64,000 bases of DNA. It comes from Mucilaginibacter sp. GTDB lineage: Bacteria > Bacteroidota > Bacteroidia > Sphingobacteriales > Sphingobacteriaceae. The position numbers and the translations under genes were made by a program. Shown in pieces: positions 26,383 to 33,339 of this stretch. The notes beneath the pieces are model-generated. The model did no database searches, was not told where the DNA came from, and worked only from the letters and a program-made list of their open reading frames with translations. The stretch is from assembly GCA_028288025.1 (NCBI GenBank), contig JAQBOM010000022.1:52494-116493 (forward strand), given 5' to 3'. Position 1 is the first letter of the stretch. Every line of letters starts with the position of its first letter.

Positions 26383-26750
26383 GTAATGCTTCGCCGGTTA
26401 AAAATAAGGTAGCGAATAAAGATAAGTTTTTAACGCCAACCGGGATGCATTCACGGGATGTTACAATGAAGCAATTAAAAATAACAATACGATTGGCCCA
26501 ATAACCGTAATTATGCCATACAAGGCAATAGCAACACTATTAAGCAAATATTAGCGTGCGCTAAACGCAATAAAATTAATCAATTGACATTTGTTACAGA
26601 AAAGAGATAAAACTTTTTGTGGTTTTTAAACGTTAGCATTCTAAAAATTAATATAGCCGATTAATTGATAATAATAAAATGCGTATTGGTACCGTATGAT
26701 AAACATTTTTAGCTTTTACAGGTTATTATCACAGTTTTAATTCAGACGAT
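26383..26750. promoter_or_regulatory. Divergent upstream region of the xylanase and receiver genes
   Basis: A 368-base AT-rich gap with no supported gene. It must hold the promoters of the GH10 gene (minus strand) and of the receiver-protein gene (plus strand). I found no exact TAnnTTTG box and no strong hairpin, so nothing more specific can be stated. Confidence 0.3.
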
Positions 26751-27158
26751 ATGTCAGCAAAAAAAAACATACTAATAATTGAGGATGACGGAGATATTTT
26801 ACAAGTGCTCGAAACCGTACTGACTTATAATGATTTTTCGGTACAGGGAATTAACCGTACAGACGATATATTTGAAACCATCAATAAATATAAGCCCGAC
26901 CTGGTGCTTACCGATTACCTTTTATCCGGTTTAAACGGGGGTAAAATTTGCCAGCTTATAAAAAGCAACAAGGATACCTGCCACTTGCCGGTCATGCTGA
27001 TTTCAGCTTACCCCGCCCTTGCAACTTCATTCGGCAACTTTGGTTTCGACGCTTTTATTAACAAGCCATTTAATATAAATGACCTGGTTGATAAGATAAA
27101 AGAGCTGCTAAATAAAGCGCCGAAAAAAACAGCCACAAATGCTAGTCTTAAGTCCTGA
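26751..27158 (+). CDS. Single-domain response regulator (receiver only)
   Basis: The 135-residue protein is one CheY-like receiver domain: acidic pair IIEDDGD near residue 11, phospho-acceptor aspartate in DLVLTDYLLSG near residue 56, conserved serine in VMLISAYP and lysine in FINKPFNI. It has no output domain. Such proteins act by protein contact or in phosphorelays. No histidine kinase gene is adjacent, so its partner is elsewhere in the genome. Confidence 0.88.
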   Translation: MSAKKNILIIEDDGDILQVLETVLTYNDFSVQGINRTDDIFETINKYKPDLVLTDYLLSGLNGGKICQLIKSNKDTCHLPVMLISAYPALATSFGNFGFDAFINKPFNINDLVDKIKELLNKAPKKTATNASLKS

Positions 27159-27237
27159 GTCATTAGTAAGGAAAAGTTCGACTTCCGACTGTTGGCTTGT
27201 CGTTATAACCACGCGATAACTGACAAACTATATTTTC

Positions 27238-27453
27238 CTAATATTCAAGCTCGCGGCAAACATAGCCTGCTGTTTGCAAAACAGCTTCTATATTCCGAGC
27301 GGAAATATTCCCGGCCTCTATTCTTAAAATATTGTCGCAATCGTCCAGATCGAAATTCCAGGCACTAATTTCCGGTATGCCGGTTAACAGCGGTCCAACC
27401 TCGCCAACCTGTTCGGGGTTTTCAATGTTTGTTATAAACACCAGTACTTCCAT
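27238..27453 (-). CDS. Small HMA-fold-like protein lacking the CxxC motif
   Basis: The 71-residue protein MEVLVFITNIENPEQVG... has the beta-alpha-beta pattern of heavy-metal-associated domains, with FDLDDCDNILRIEAGNIS and IEAVLQTAGYVCRELEY. The usual metal-binding CxxC is absent, and only two separated cysteines occur. Similar small proteins are common in Bacteroidota and have no assigned role. It lies downstream of the ECF sigma factor and a membrane protein on the same strand, and may be part of that group. Confidence 0.6.
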   Translation of the reverse strand: MEVLVFITNIENPEQVGEVGPLLTGIPEISAWNFDLDDCDNILRIEAGNISARNIEAVLQTAGYVCRELEY

Positions 27454-27483
27454 GCTTTTTCACGAAAACGTTAATTACAACAA

Positions 27484-27876
27484 TTATGCAGGTGTATTTG
27501 GCGCTTCGCGGGTATAATCTTCTTTATTATTCCAGGCATCCGAATCCCATTTCCCCCATCCGCACCGCTGGCCCATCTTCTCCTTAAATTTTGCCTGTTC
27601 TTCCGGGGTCATATTTTTAAAACGCTCGGCCATTTTGTGGCGCATCCACGGCGCGCCCCGGCGATGGCCACCTCTGCCAAAGCCAAATAGAATTTTACAT
27701 AACGCAAATATCCCAAGAGCTTGCCAAAAAGTAATGGTGCCGACATGCAGAATAGGCGGCAGCAATTGGTTCCATAAAGTCATCACTACAAAGCCTATAA
27801 GGGCCACGAAGGCGGTAAATGCAACCACTGCAAGGGGAATAAATATAGCCCGTCTTTCATAAAATAATCTTTTCAT
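27484..27876 (-). CDS. Small two-helix membrane protein downstream of an ECF sigma factor
   Basis: The 130-residue protein has two membrane helices (about residues 10-33 and 43-64) followed by a basic, glycine-rich stretch and a helix RFKNMTPEEQAKFKEKMGQR, then an acidic tail. It begins 11 bases after the stop of the sigma-factor gene and is surely co-transcribed with it. Membrane proteins in this position are often anti-sigma factors, but this one has no recognisable anti-sigma domain, so that role is only an inference. Similar proteins with a TPEEQAKF-type segment are found in related bacteria. Confidence 0.65.
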   Translation of the reverse strand: MKRLFYERRAIFIPLAVVAFTAFVALIGFVVMTLWNQLLPPILHVGTITFWQALGIFALCKILFGFGRGGHRRGAPWMRHKMAERFKNMTPEEQAKFKEKMGQRCGWGKWDSDAWNNKEDYTREAPNTPA

Positions 27877-27887
27877 TTTCTTAAATT

Positions 27888-28496
27888 TTAATAGTCTGTT
27901 ATTTCATTGTACAGTTGCCTTAACCGCTTGCGCAAGTGCAAAACCGCGTAGCGTTTGCGCGATACCAGGGTTTGTACATTTTCCCCGGTCCGGCCGGCCA
28001 TTTCGCTGAATGGAACATCATCCAGCTCATGCCAGATAAACACCTGTCTTTGCTCTTTGGGCAGTTCATCCAGCGCATGGAACAGCTGCTCCCAAAACAG
28101 GTTGCGCAGGTATTCCGTCTCCGGGGTTGCCGCTTCTGTCATCAGGATCGATTTGAAATCAAAAAGCTCATCTTCATCCGCGTCGCCGCCAGGGAGCATA
28201 TCGTCAAGCAGTGTTTCTGTCTTTTTTTTGTGCTTGTCCAGTATTTTATTACGGGCAACGCGGTATAGCCAGGCACCGGTTTGCTCAATAGGCTCTGAAT
28301 TTATTACTGAGCTGAACTGGTACCAAACATCCTGTAGAATGTCCTCAGCGTCGGCATCGTTTTTCACCCTCCGCCTGATAAATCCGAGCAAGCTCTTACC
28401 ATAAGCTGTGATAGCTTGGATAATAGAGTTTTCTCTTTCTTCGGGCATTACGGCGGATATCAATGTATAGGTGTTTAAAGATAAAGACGATTGCAT
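27888..28496 (-). CDS. RNA polymerase ECF-type sigma factor
   Basis: The 202-residue protein has sigma region 2 (GFIRRRVKNDADAEDILQDV and WYQF, then WLYRVARNKILDKHKKK) and region 4 (LDELPKEQRQVFIWHEL, then FSEMAGRTGENVQTLVSRKR). The spacing fits the sigma-70 family. ATG 28496 is the upstream-most start; ATG 28448 (MPEERENSIIQAI) leaves a more typical N-terminus and is equally likely. A membrane protein gene follows 11 bases downstream and may regulate it. Confidence 0.9.
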   Translation of the reverse strand: MQSSLSLNTYTLISAVMPEERENSIIQAITAYGKSLLGFIRRRVKNDADAEDILQDVWYQFSSVINSEPIEQTGAWLYRVARNKILDKHKKKTETLLDDMLPGGDADEDELFDFKSILMTEAATPETEYLRNLFWEQLFHALDELPKEQRQVFIWHELDDVPFSEMAGRTGENVQTLVSRKRYAVLHLRKRLRQLYNEITDY

Positions 28497-28632
28497 GATG
28501 AAAACATTTCAATTTATTTTGTTTTTGCGGGCCAGGTTGGATTAAGGCGGTTTTATCATTAACTTTCGTCTATCTACTAATTAATAATGCGTTATTTGTC
28601 TAAACCGGCTTGTTAAGCCCCAACCAATACTA

Positions 28633-29562
28633 ATGGACCGTTCCGGCATTAACCGCATCAACTATTATAATATCCTGGCTATGATTGCAGCCTCGTGCCT
28701 TGCCCTGGCCATGCCTTTTGAACTGGTGCTGTTGTCGTATGCTATACTGGGCCCGGCGCACTATCTTACAGAAATATCATGGCTTAAAAACCGGCAGTTC
28801 TTTACTCTTAAAAAGTACGACTACCTGGTTATTATAGCGGTTGTCGTTATATCAATACTACTTCGGCTTCCTTCTGCAAATCTTGTCTTCTACAGCTTTG
28901 GCCTATCGTTCATATTATTAGTTATAAAAGGTAATATCAGCAGACTGCTTGCTTTTTGTATGCTTATTATAGCCGGATACTTTTTACTTACCCATAATAT
29001 TTTGCGGACCATCTTCGGGTTATATATCCCCACTCTTATCCACGTATATGTATTTACCGGCGCGTTTATGTTGTTTGGAGCGTTAAAGGATAAAATTGTT
29101 TCAGGTTATATTGCATTTAGTATTTTTTTATTATGCCCGGTGTTATTGGCGGTGTTGTTTACATCCTACCATAGTACACCTGCGGCCTGGGCAATCAGCA
29201 ATTATAATTATTTCGGCCAGATCAATGCCACCACGCTCCGCAACCCGGCCATCAACGTCTTTACCAGCCAGGCAAGTATAATTTTAACGCGACTGATCGC
29301 CTTTGCTTATACCTATCATTATATCAATTGGTTTAGCAAAACAAGGGTTATTAACTGGCACCGTATATCGGTAGCCCGGGTAGTTATTATATCAACGATA
29401 TGGATCGCCTCGGTGGCCCTGTATTTTTATAACTATCGTTTAGGTATTAAATGGCTTTTTATACTGAGCCTCGTTCATGTTATACTCGAGTTCCCGCTTA
29501 ACCACCGGAGTTTTATCGGGATTGGAAGAGAATTGAAAGCCAGGCTGGCAGGACATGATTAG
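28633..29562 (+). CDS. Multi-pass membrane protein of unknown function with intramembrane histidines
   Basis: The 309-residue protein has about eight to nine membrane helices. Four histidines fall in or at the edge of predicted helices with conserved-looking surroundings: GPAHYLTE (residue 43), TLIHVYVF (137), YTYHYINWF (229) and SLVHVILEF (282). Such an arrangement could bind a metal, as in membrane di-iron or Brp/Blh-type enzymes, but I cannot assign it to any family with confidence. It is a single gene between the divergent sigma factor and a TfoX-like gene. Confidence 0.6.
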   Translation: MDRSGINRINYYNILAMIAASCLALAMPFELVLLSYAILGPAHYLTEISWLKNRQFFTLKKYDYLVIIAVVVISILLRLPSANLVFYSFGLSFILLVIKGNISRLLAFCMLIIAGYFLLTHNILRTIFGLYIPTLIHVYVFTGAFMLFGALKDKIVSGYIAFSIFLLCPVLLAVLFTSYHSTPAAWAISNYNYFGQINATTLRNPAINVFTSQASIILTRLIAFAYTYHYINWFSKTRVINWHRISVARVVIISTIWIASVALYFYNYRLGIKWLFILSLVHVILEFPLNHRSFIGIGRELKARLAGHD

Positions 29563-29611
29563 ATGGGGCGCGGTATTATACGTTTAAAGGATTAAATCAA
29601 TACAACCAGAT

Positions 29612-29956
29612 ATGGGATATAATACAAAGCTTGCCGATAGAATAAGAGAGGCATTGATGCATTTGCCGGATGTTGAGGAAAAGGAAATGTTTCGCGGGAT
29701 ATGTTTTATGGTGAACGGGAAGATGTGCGTTTGCGTAAGCGGCGACGAGATGCTTTGCCGCATTGGCGCCGGTCAAATGGAAACCGCGCTTGAAACGAAC
29801 GGTGTGAGACAGATGGTGATGGCCCGAAATAAGCCCAGCAAGGATTTTGTATTTGTGAGCGAGGAGGGTTTCCATAATCAAAAGGACTTTGATCACTGGA
29901 TCAAGCTTGCGCTCGATTTTAACCCGATGGCTAAGGCAACTAAAAAACGTAAATAA
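29612..29956 (+). CDS. TfoX N-terminal domain protein
   Basis: The 114-residue protein matches the TfoX_N family: EKEMFRGICFMVNGKMCVCV near the start, then DEMLCRIG and SEEGFHNQKDFDHWIKLAL. In Gammaproteobacteria, TfoX/Sxy activates competence genes with CRP, but stand-alone N-terminal domain proteins in other phyla have no proven role. A basic tail (KATKKRK) ends the protein. Confidence 0.8.
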   Translation: MGYNTKLADRIREALMHLPDVEEKEMFRGICFMVNGKMCVCVSGDEMLCRIGAGQMETALETNGVRQMVMARNKPSKDFVFVSEEGFHNQKDFDHWIKLALDFNPMAKATKKRK

Positions 29957-30016
29957 ACGAATTATAATGGTTCTGTTTATTTTATTATCTTCAATTATTA
30001 TAACCATATCGCAATT

Positions 30017-30481
30017 ATGAGTACACGTATTTTTCGCATAAAGTACATGCAGCTGGCACTGCTGGCTGGTTTTTTATTCTGTGTCTTTAGGGCAAATGCC
30101 CAAGCCCCATCGGAGGATGATATTCGGACAAAAGAAATTACTACCGCCATGGGCAATTCGGCAAACGAATGGAACAAGGGTAACCTTAAGGCCTTTATGG
30201 ATTTATACGAGCCTTCGGCAACGATGATGATGCCAGGCGGGCCGGTGGGGTTGGACGCCATCAGGTCGTTATACGAAAAATCATACTTCAAAGGGAGCAT
30301 GCCCAAACAAAATTTGCGCTATACTGACATGAAGGTGCGCTTTTTGGGTAAGAATTATGCGCTGCTTACCGGCGGGTTTGTTTTATACGGGAATGGACTG
30401 CCCGAACGCTCGGGGCGCTACTCCCTTGTAATGATTCACAACAAACATGGCTGGAAAATACTTCACGATCATTCGGATTGA
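30017..30481 (+). CDS. Secreted SnoaL/DUF4440-like protein
   Basis: A signal peptide (LALLAGFLFCVFRANAQA) is followed by a cone-shaped NTF2-like domain: KEITTAMGNSANEWNKGNLK, FMDLYEPSATMMMPGGPVGL and MIHNKHGWKILHDHSD are typical of DUF4440/SnoaL-like proteins. The 154 residues suggest a periplasmic small-molecule-binding protein or minor enzyme. Function is unknown. A hairpin overlaps its stop codon. Confidence 0.75.
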   Translation: MSTRIFRIKYMQLALLAGFLFCVFRANAQAPSEDDIRTKEITTAMGNSANEWNKGNLKAFMDLYEPSATMMMPGGPVGLDAIRSLYEKSYFKGSMPKQNLRYTDMKVRFLGKNYALLTGGFVLYGNGLPERSGRYSLVMIHNKHGWKILHDHSD

Positions 30482-30507
30482 CCCGGGTTTAAACAAGCCG
30501 GGTCAAT
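30477..30507 (+). terminator. Hairpin at the end of the SnoaL-like gene
   Basis: ATTGACCCGG (30477-30486) pairs perfectly with CCGGGTCAAT (30498-30507) over a short loop, and the stem contains the TGA stop codon. The T-rich tail is weak (ATTATTAAAC), so termination may be partial. Confidence 0.55.
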
Positions 30508-30666
30508 ATTATTAAACTTATGTATTTGTACAATATTATGCGCCTGTTACACTGTATGCCGGTAAATTAACATGGATTGACGATCTCGTGCCCATAGAAA
30601 CACGATTATTTTTATTGTGGTACAGCGATTGCTTATAATGGCATATATTTAACTACCTAATATTTT

Positions 30667-32196
30667 ATGATAATATTCCGCTCTGCAAAAAGATCTGCAC
30701 TTACCTTTCTAATCGTTCTTCCTTTCATTTTTCTCACGCTACAAAGTTGTAAAAAGAAACGCCCTGAAATGGCCAATATTCTTTATAAAAAAACCCATAA
30801 CAAAGTTTTTAAGAATGTTACGCCTGAAGGTTTTTCGGAAGTATTTAAAAAAATGCTCGACAGTGCGAAAGCTACGCATGCCTATCCGGAGCCCATAACA
30901 AGTTTCTACGAACAAAACGACTACGACGCCGAGCTGATCATGGACCACTTGTTCAACAGTGATCTGAACACCGCCGCAGCCTGGTTTATGAAGGCCGATG
31001 AGCATGGGTTAAACCCGAAAATGTTCCGCACCGACGAAATACGGGCGTTATTAAAAAAGTTTGACGATAAAAAGGGCATAAAGACAGTTAATGAAGCGTA
31101 CCATGACATGGCCGAGCTGGAGCTGTTGTTCGCCAATTCGCTAACCAAGTATTCAACCGCACTGCAGTACGGAATAGTTAATCCGAAAAAAATATATGTA
31201 CGGTATTATACGGATACCAAATTGCCCGATACTGCGACGATGATGCAGGTGTTACAAACCCGGAGCATTAAAAACTACCTGGATAGTATTCAGCCAAAAA
31301 ATCCGCAGTACGTTACTTTACAAAAAGCTTTAATAGGCCATTACCAGGCGCCAGGGTTTTCTCAGGAAGAAACCAAACGCATTTTAATTGCCAACCTGGA
31401 GCGCTTAAGGTGGAAAAACAAGCCCTCGGAAAATAAGTACGTTATTGTTAACATTCCCGATTATATGCTGAACGTGATGGAAAACGGCCGTTCTGTTTTA
31501 AGCATGAAGGTTTGTGATGGCGAAGGGCGAAATAAAACCAACTCAAACACCATTGTTAATTATCACGATACAGCGGCGGTTGACAGGCCGTTTCCGCGCG
31601 AAACACCTCAACTAAACAGTTTGATACATAGCGTTGACGTTAACCCGGTATGGAACATACCGCAAAGTATTGCCAGCAAGGAGATCATGAGAGATGCGGC
31701 AAAAGACAGATATTATCTTGCAAACAAAGGGATACAGGTTTATAAAAGCGGCAAGCTTGTAGATGATGCTGATATTGATTGGTCGACCGCTCAAAAGGAT
31801 GAATACGAATTTAAGCAAAAGCCAGGGGATGATAACTCATTGGGGAAGATCAAGTTCCTGTTCAAAAACAAAAGTAACGTGTATTTACATGATACGCCTG
31901 CAAAGTCTGCATTTGACCTCCCTGCGCGTGACGTGAGCCACGGTTGTGTACGCCTGGGCGAACCGCAGCAGCTTGCTTTAAATTTATTTGGCACCGGGCC
32001 AAAGTACGATCTTATCGTAAAAGATATGGCTTCGGACAAGCCGGATCCGACAACCATTTACCTTCCGAAGAAGGTTCCGGTGTATATAACCTATGTTACT
32101 TGCTGGGCTGATGAAAACGGGGCATTGCAATTCCGCCAGGATGTTTATGGGTTGGATATTGTATTGTATGCGAATTTGCTAAAGGCCGGTATATAA
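30667..32196 (+). CDS. L,D-transpeptidase (YkuD domain, YcbB/LdtD-like) lipoprotein
   Basis: L,D-transpeptidases make 3-3 peptidoglycan cross-links or attach proteins to the wall. This 509-residue protein has a lipoprotein signal (ILTLQSC-type, FLTLQSCKKK), a long N-terminal region with the YcbB-like scaffold (KYSTALQYGIVNPKKIYVRY) and a YkuD domain beginning near YVIVNIPDYMLNVMENGR. The catalytic motif is DVSHGCVRLGEP with the nucleophile cysteine. It is convergent with another L,D-transpeptidase-like gene, separated by a terminator. Confidence 0.9.
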   Translation: MIIFRSAKRSALTFLIVLPFIFLTLQSCKKKRPEMANILYKKTHNKVFKNVTPEGFSEVFKKMLDSAKATHAYPEPITSFYEQNDYDAELIMDHLFNSDLNTAAAWFMKADEHGLNPKMFRTDEIRALLKKFDDKKGIKTVNEAYHDMAELELLFANSLTKYSTALQYGIVNPKKIYVRYYTDTKLPDTATMMQVLQTRSIKNYLDSIQPKNPQYVTLQKALIGHYQAPGFSQEETKRILIANLERLRWKNKPSENKYVIVNIPDYMLNVMENGRSVLSMKVCDGEGRNKTNSNTIVNYHDTAAVDRPFPRETPQLNSLIHSVDVNPVWNIPQSIASKEIMRDAAKDRYYLANKGIQVYKSGKLVDDADIDWSTAQKDEYEFKQKPGDDNSLGKIKFLFKNKSNVYLHDTPAKSAFDLPARDVSHGCVRLGEPQQLALNLFGTGPKYDLIVKDMASDKPDPTTIYLPKKVPVYITYVTCWADENGALQFRQDVYGLDIVLYANLLKAGI

Positions 32197-32209
32197 ATCA
32201 CCACAAATT

Positions 32210-32247
32210 AAAAAGGCCCCGATCAACTTATTGATCAGGGCCTTTTC
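32210..32247. terminator. Bidirectional terminator between two L,D-transpeptidase genes
   Basis: AAAAGGCCCCGATCAA pairs with TTGATCAGGGCCTTTT with a single mismatch, over a four-base loop. A-run and T-run on the two sides allow termination in both directions, as expected between convergent genes. Confidence 0.85.
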
Positions 32248-32264
32248 TATAAAATCTTTACGGT

Positions 32265-33098
32265 TTATTTACCGATGCTGTCATTAGCGATACCGGCATT
32301 TGCCATTGTTGCGGATGAATCAGGCATAAATAACGTCTTAGGCAGGTTTTCATCATTTAAATATTTTGATGTGTAGCTGCTATCGTTACCGTTGATAAAA
32401 AGAACTGTTTTACCTTTTATCGTATTTATAACCAGCTCAGATACTTCAGGCGATACAGCCGGGCAACCAAAGCTGCGGCCAATGCGACCTTGCACGTTTA
32501 TGTTTTGCTGGCTAACGTATGGTGCAGCATGTACCACAATATCACGTGAACGGGCACCGCTGTTAAACCCCTCGTCCATACCATCTAACCGCAATGAACG
32601 GCCATGCTTGCCGAAATAAATATCGTCAGTTAAGTAAAACCCTAAACTACTTTGGTGCGACTCATTGTTATTCGAAAAATGGCTGGCTATATCATCGCCA
32701 CTGCCTTGCCCGTGTGCAACCCAGGTATTTAATAATAAAGCTTTAGTCGCAATGTCTACAATCCACATCCGTTTTTCGTGACTTGGTTTGCTCAAGTCAA
32801 CAACAGTTAAAATTGAACTGTTTTGCGGCAGTTTGTTTGCTATTTTTAAATTTAAAAAACCAGTAAAAGCTTTTTGAAATACACTGAGGTCCAAACCGCT
32901 TTCTTGTAAATGTGCAGTGCGGTAAACGTTAGATACGTATTGCTCTAACAAGGCTTTGGCAGAAACTTCAGCTGTTTTTATGCTAGTTATACTTGTGGTT
33001 GGTTTCGCTGTGCCTACAGATCTCCAGCTTATCATTGTAGCTGAAAATATGAGCAGAGCACCCAAAAACCACATCAAATGTTTTTTCATATTCTTCAT
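32265..33098 (-). CDS. Murein L,D-transpeptidase catalytic domain family protein (YkuD_2)
   Basis: The 277-residue protein has an N-terminal membrane or signal helix (HLMWFLGALLIFSATMIS) and the YkuD_2 catalytic layout: HEKRMWIVDIATKALLLNTW, VAHGQGSGDD, LRLDGMDEGFN, IVVHAAPYVS and the active-site segment GRSFGCPAVSPE with the nucleophile cysteine. It therefore belongs to a different L,D-transpeptidase subgroup from its convergent neighbour. It is probably periplasmic and acts on peptidoglycan. Confidence 0.85.
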   Translation of the reverse strand: MKNMKKHLMWFLGALLIFSATMISWRSVGTAKPTTSITSIKTAEVSAKALLEQYVSNVYRTAHLQESGLDLSVFQKAFTGFLNLKIANKLPQNSSILTVVDLSKPSHEKRMWIVDIATKALLLNTWVAHGQGSGDDIASHFSNNNESHQSSLGFYLTDDIYFGKHGRSLRLDGMDEGFNSGARSRDIVVHAAPYVSQQNINVQGRIGRSFGCPAVSPEVSELVINTIKGKTVLFINGNDSSYTSKYLNDENLPKTLFMPDSSATMANAGIANDSIGK

Positions 33099-33339
33099 TA
33101 AGTTTAATTCAATAGTTTATCGTCGTCAACCTTTATACGTTGAGTAGCAGTATTAGGTTCCGAATTATTCTGGTAGTACAAAATTATCTATTTTAACTCA
33201 ATTAATTGTCACAATAATATAATTATACACTTAAACTTAAGGTTTGTTTTAATAAAAGTTAAAATGGAGATTTTTTAGACTCTGTGCTGCTGCAACGGTT
33301 TAATAATGCAGGTATTTAATAAACCAAATACAATGTAGT

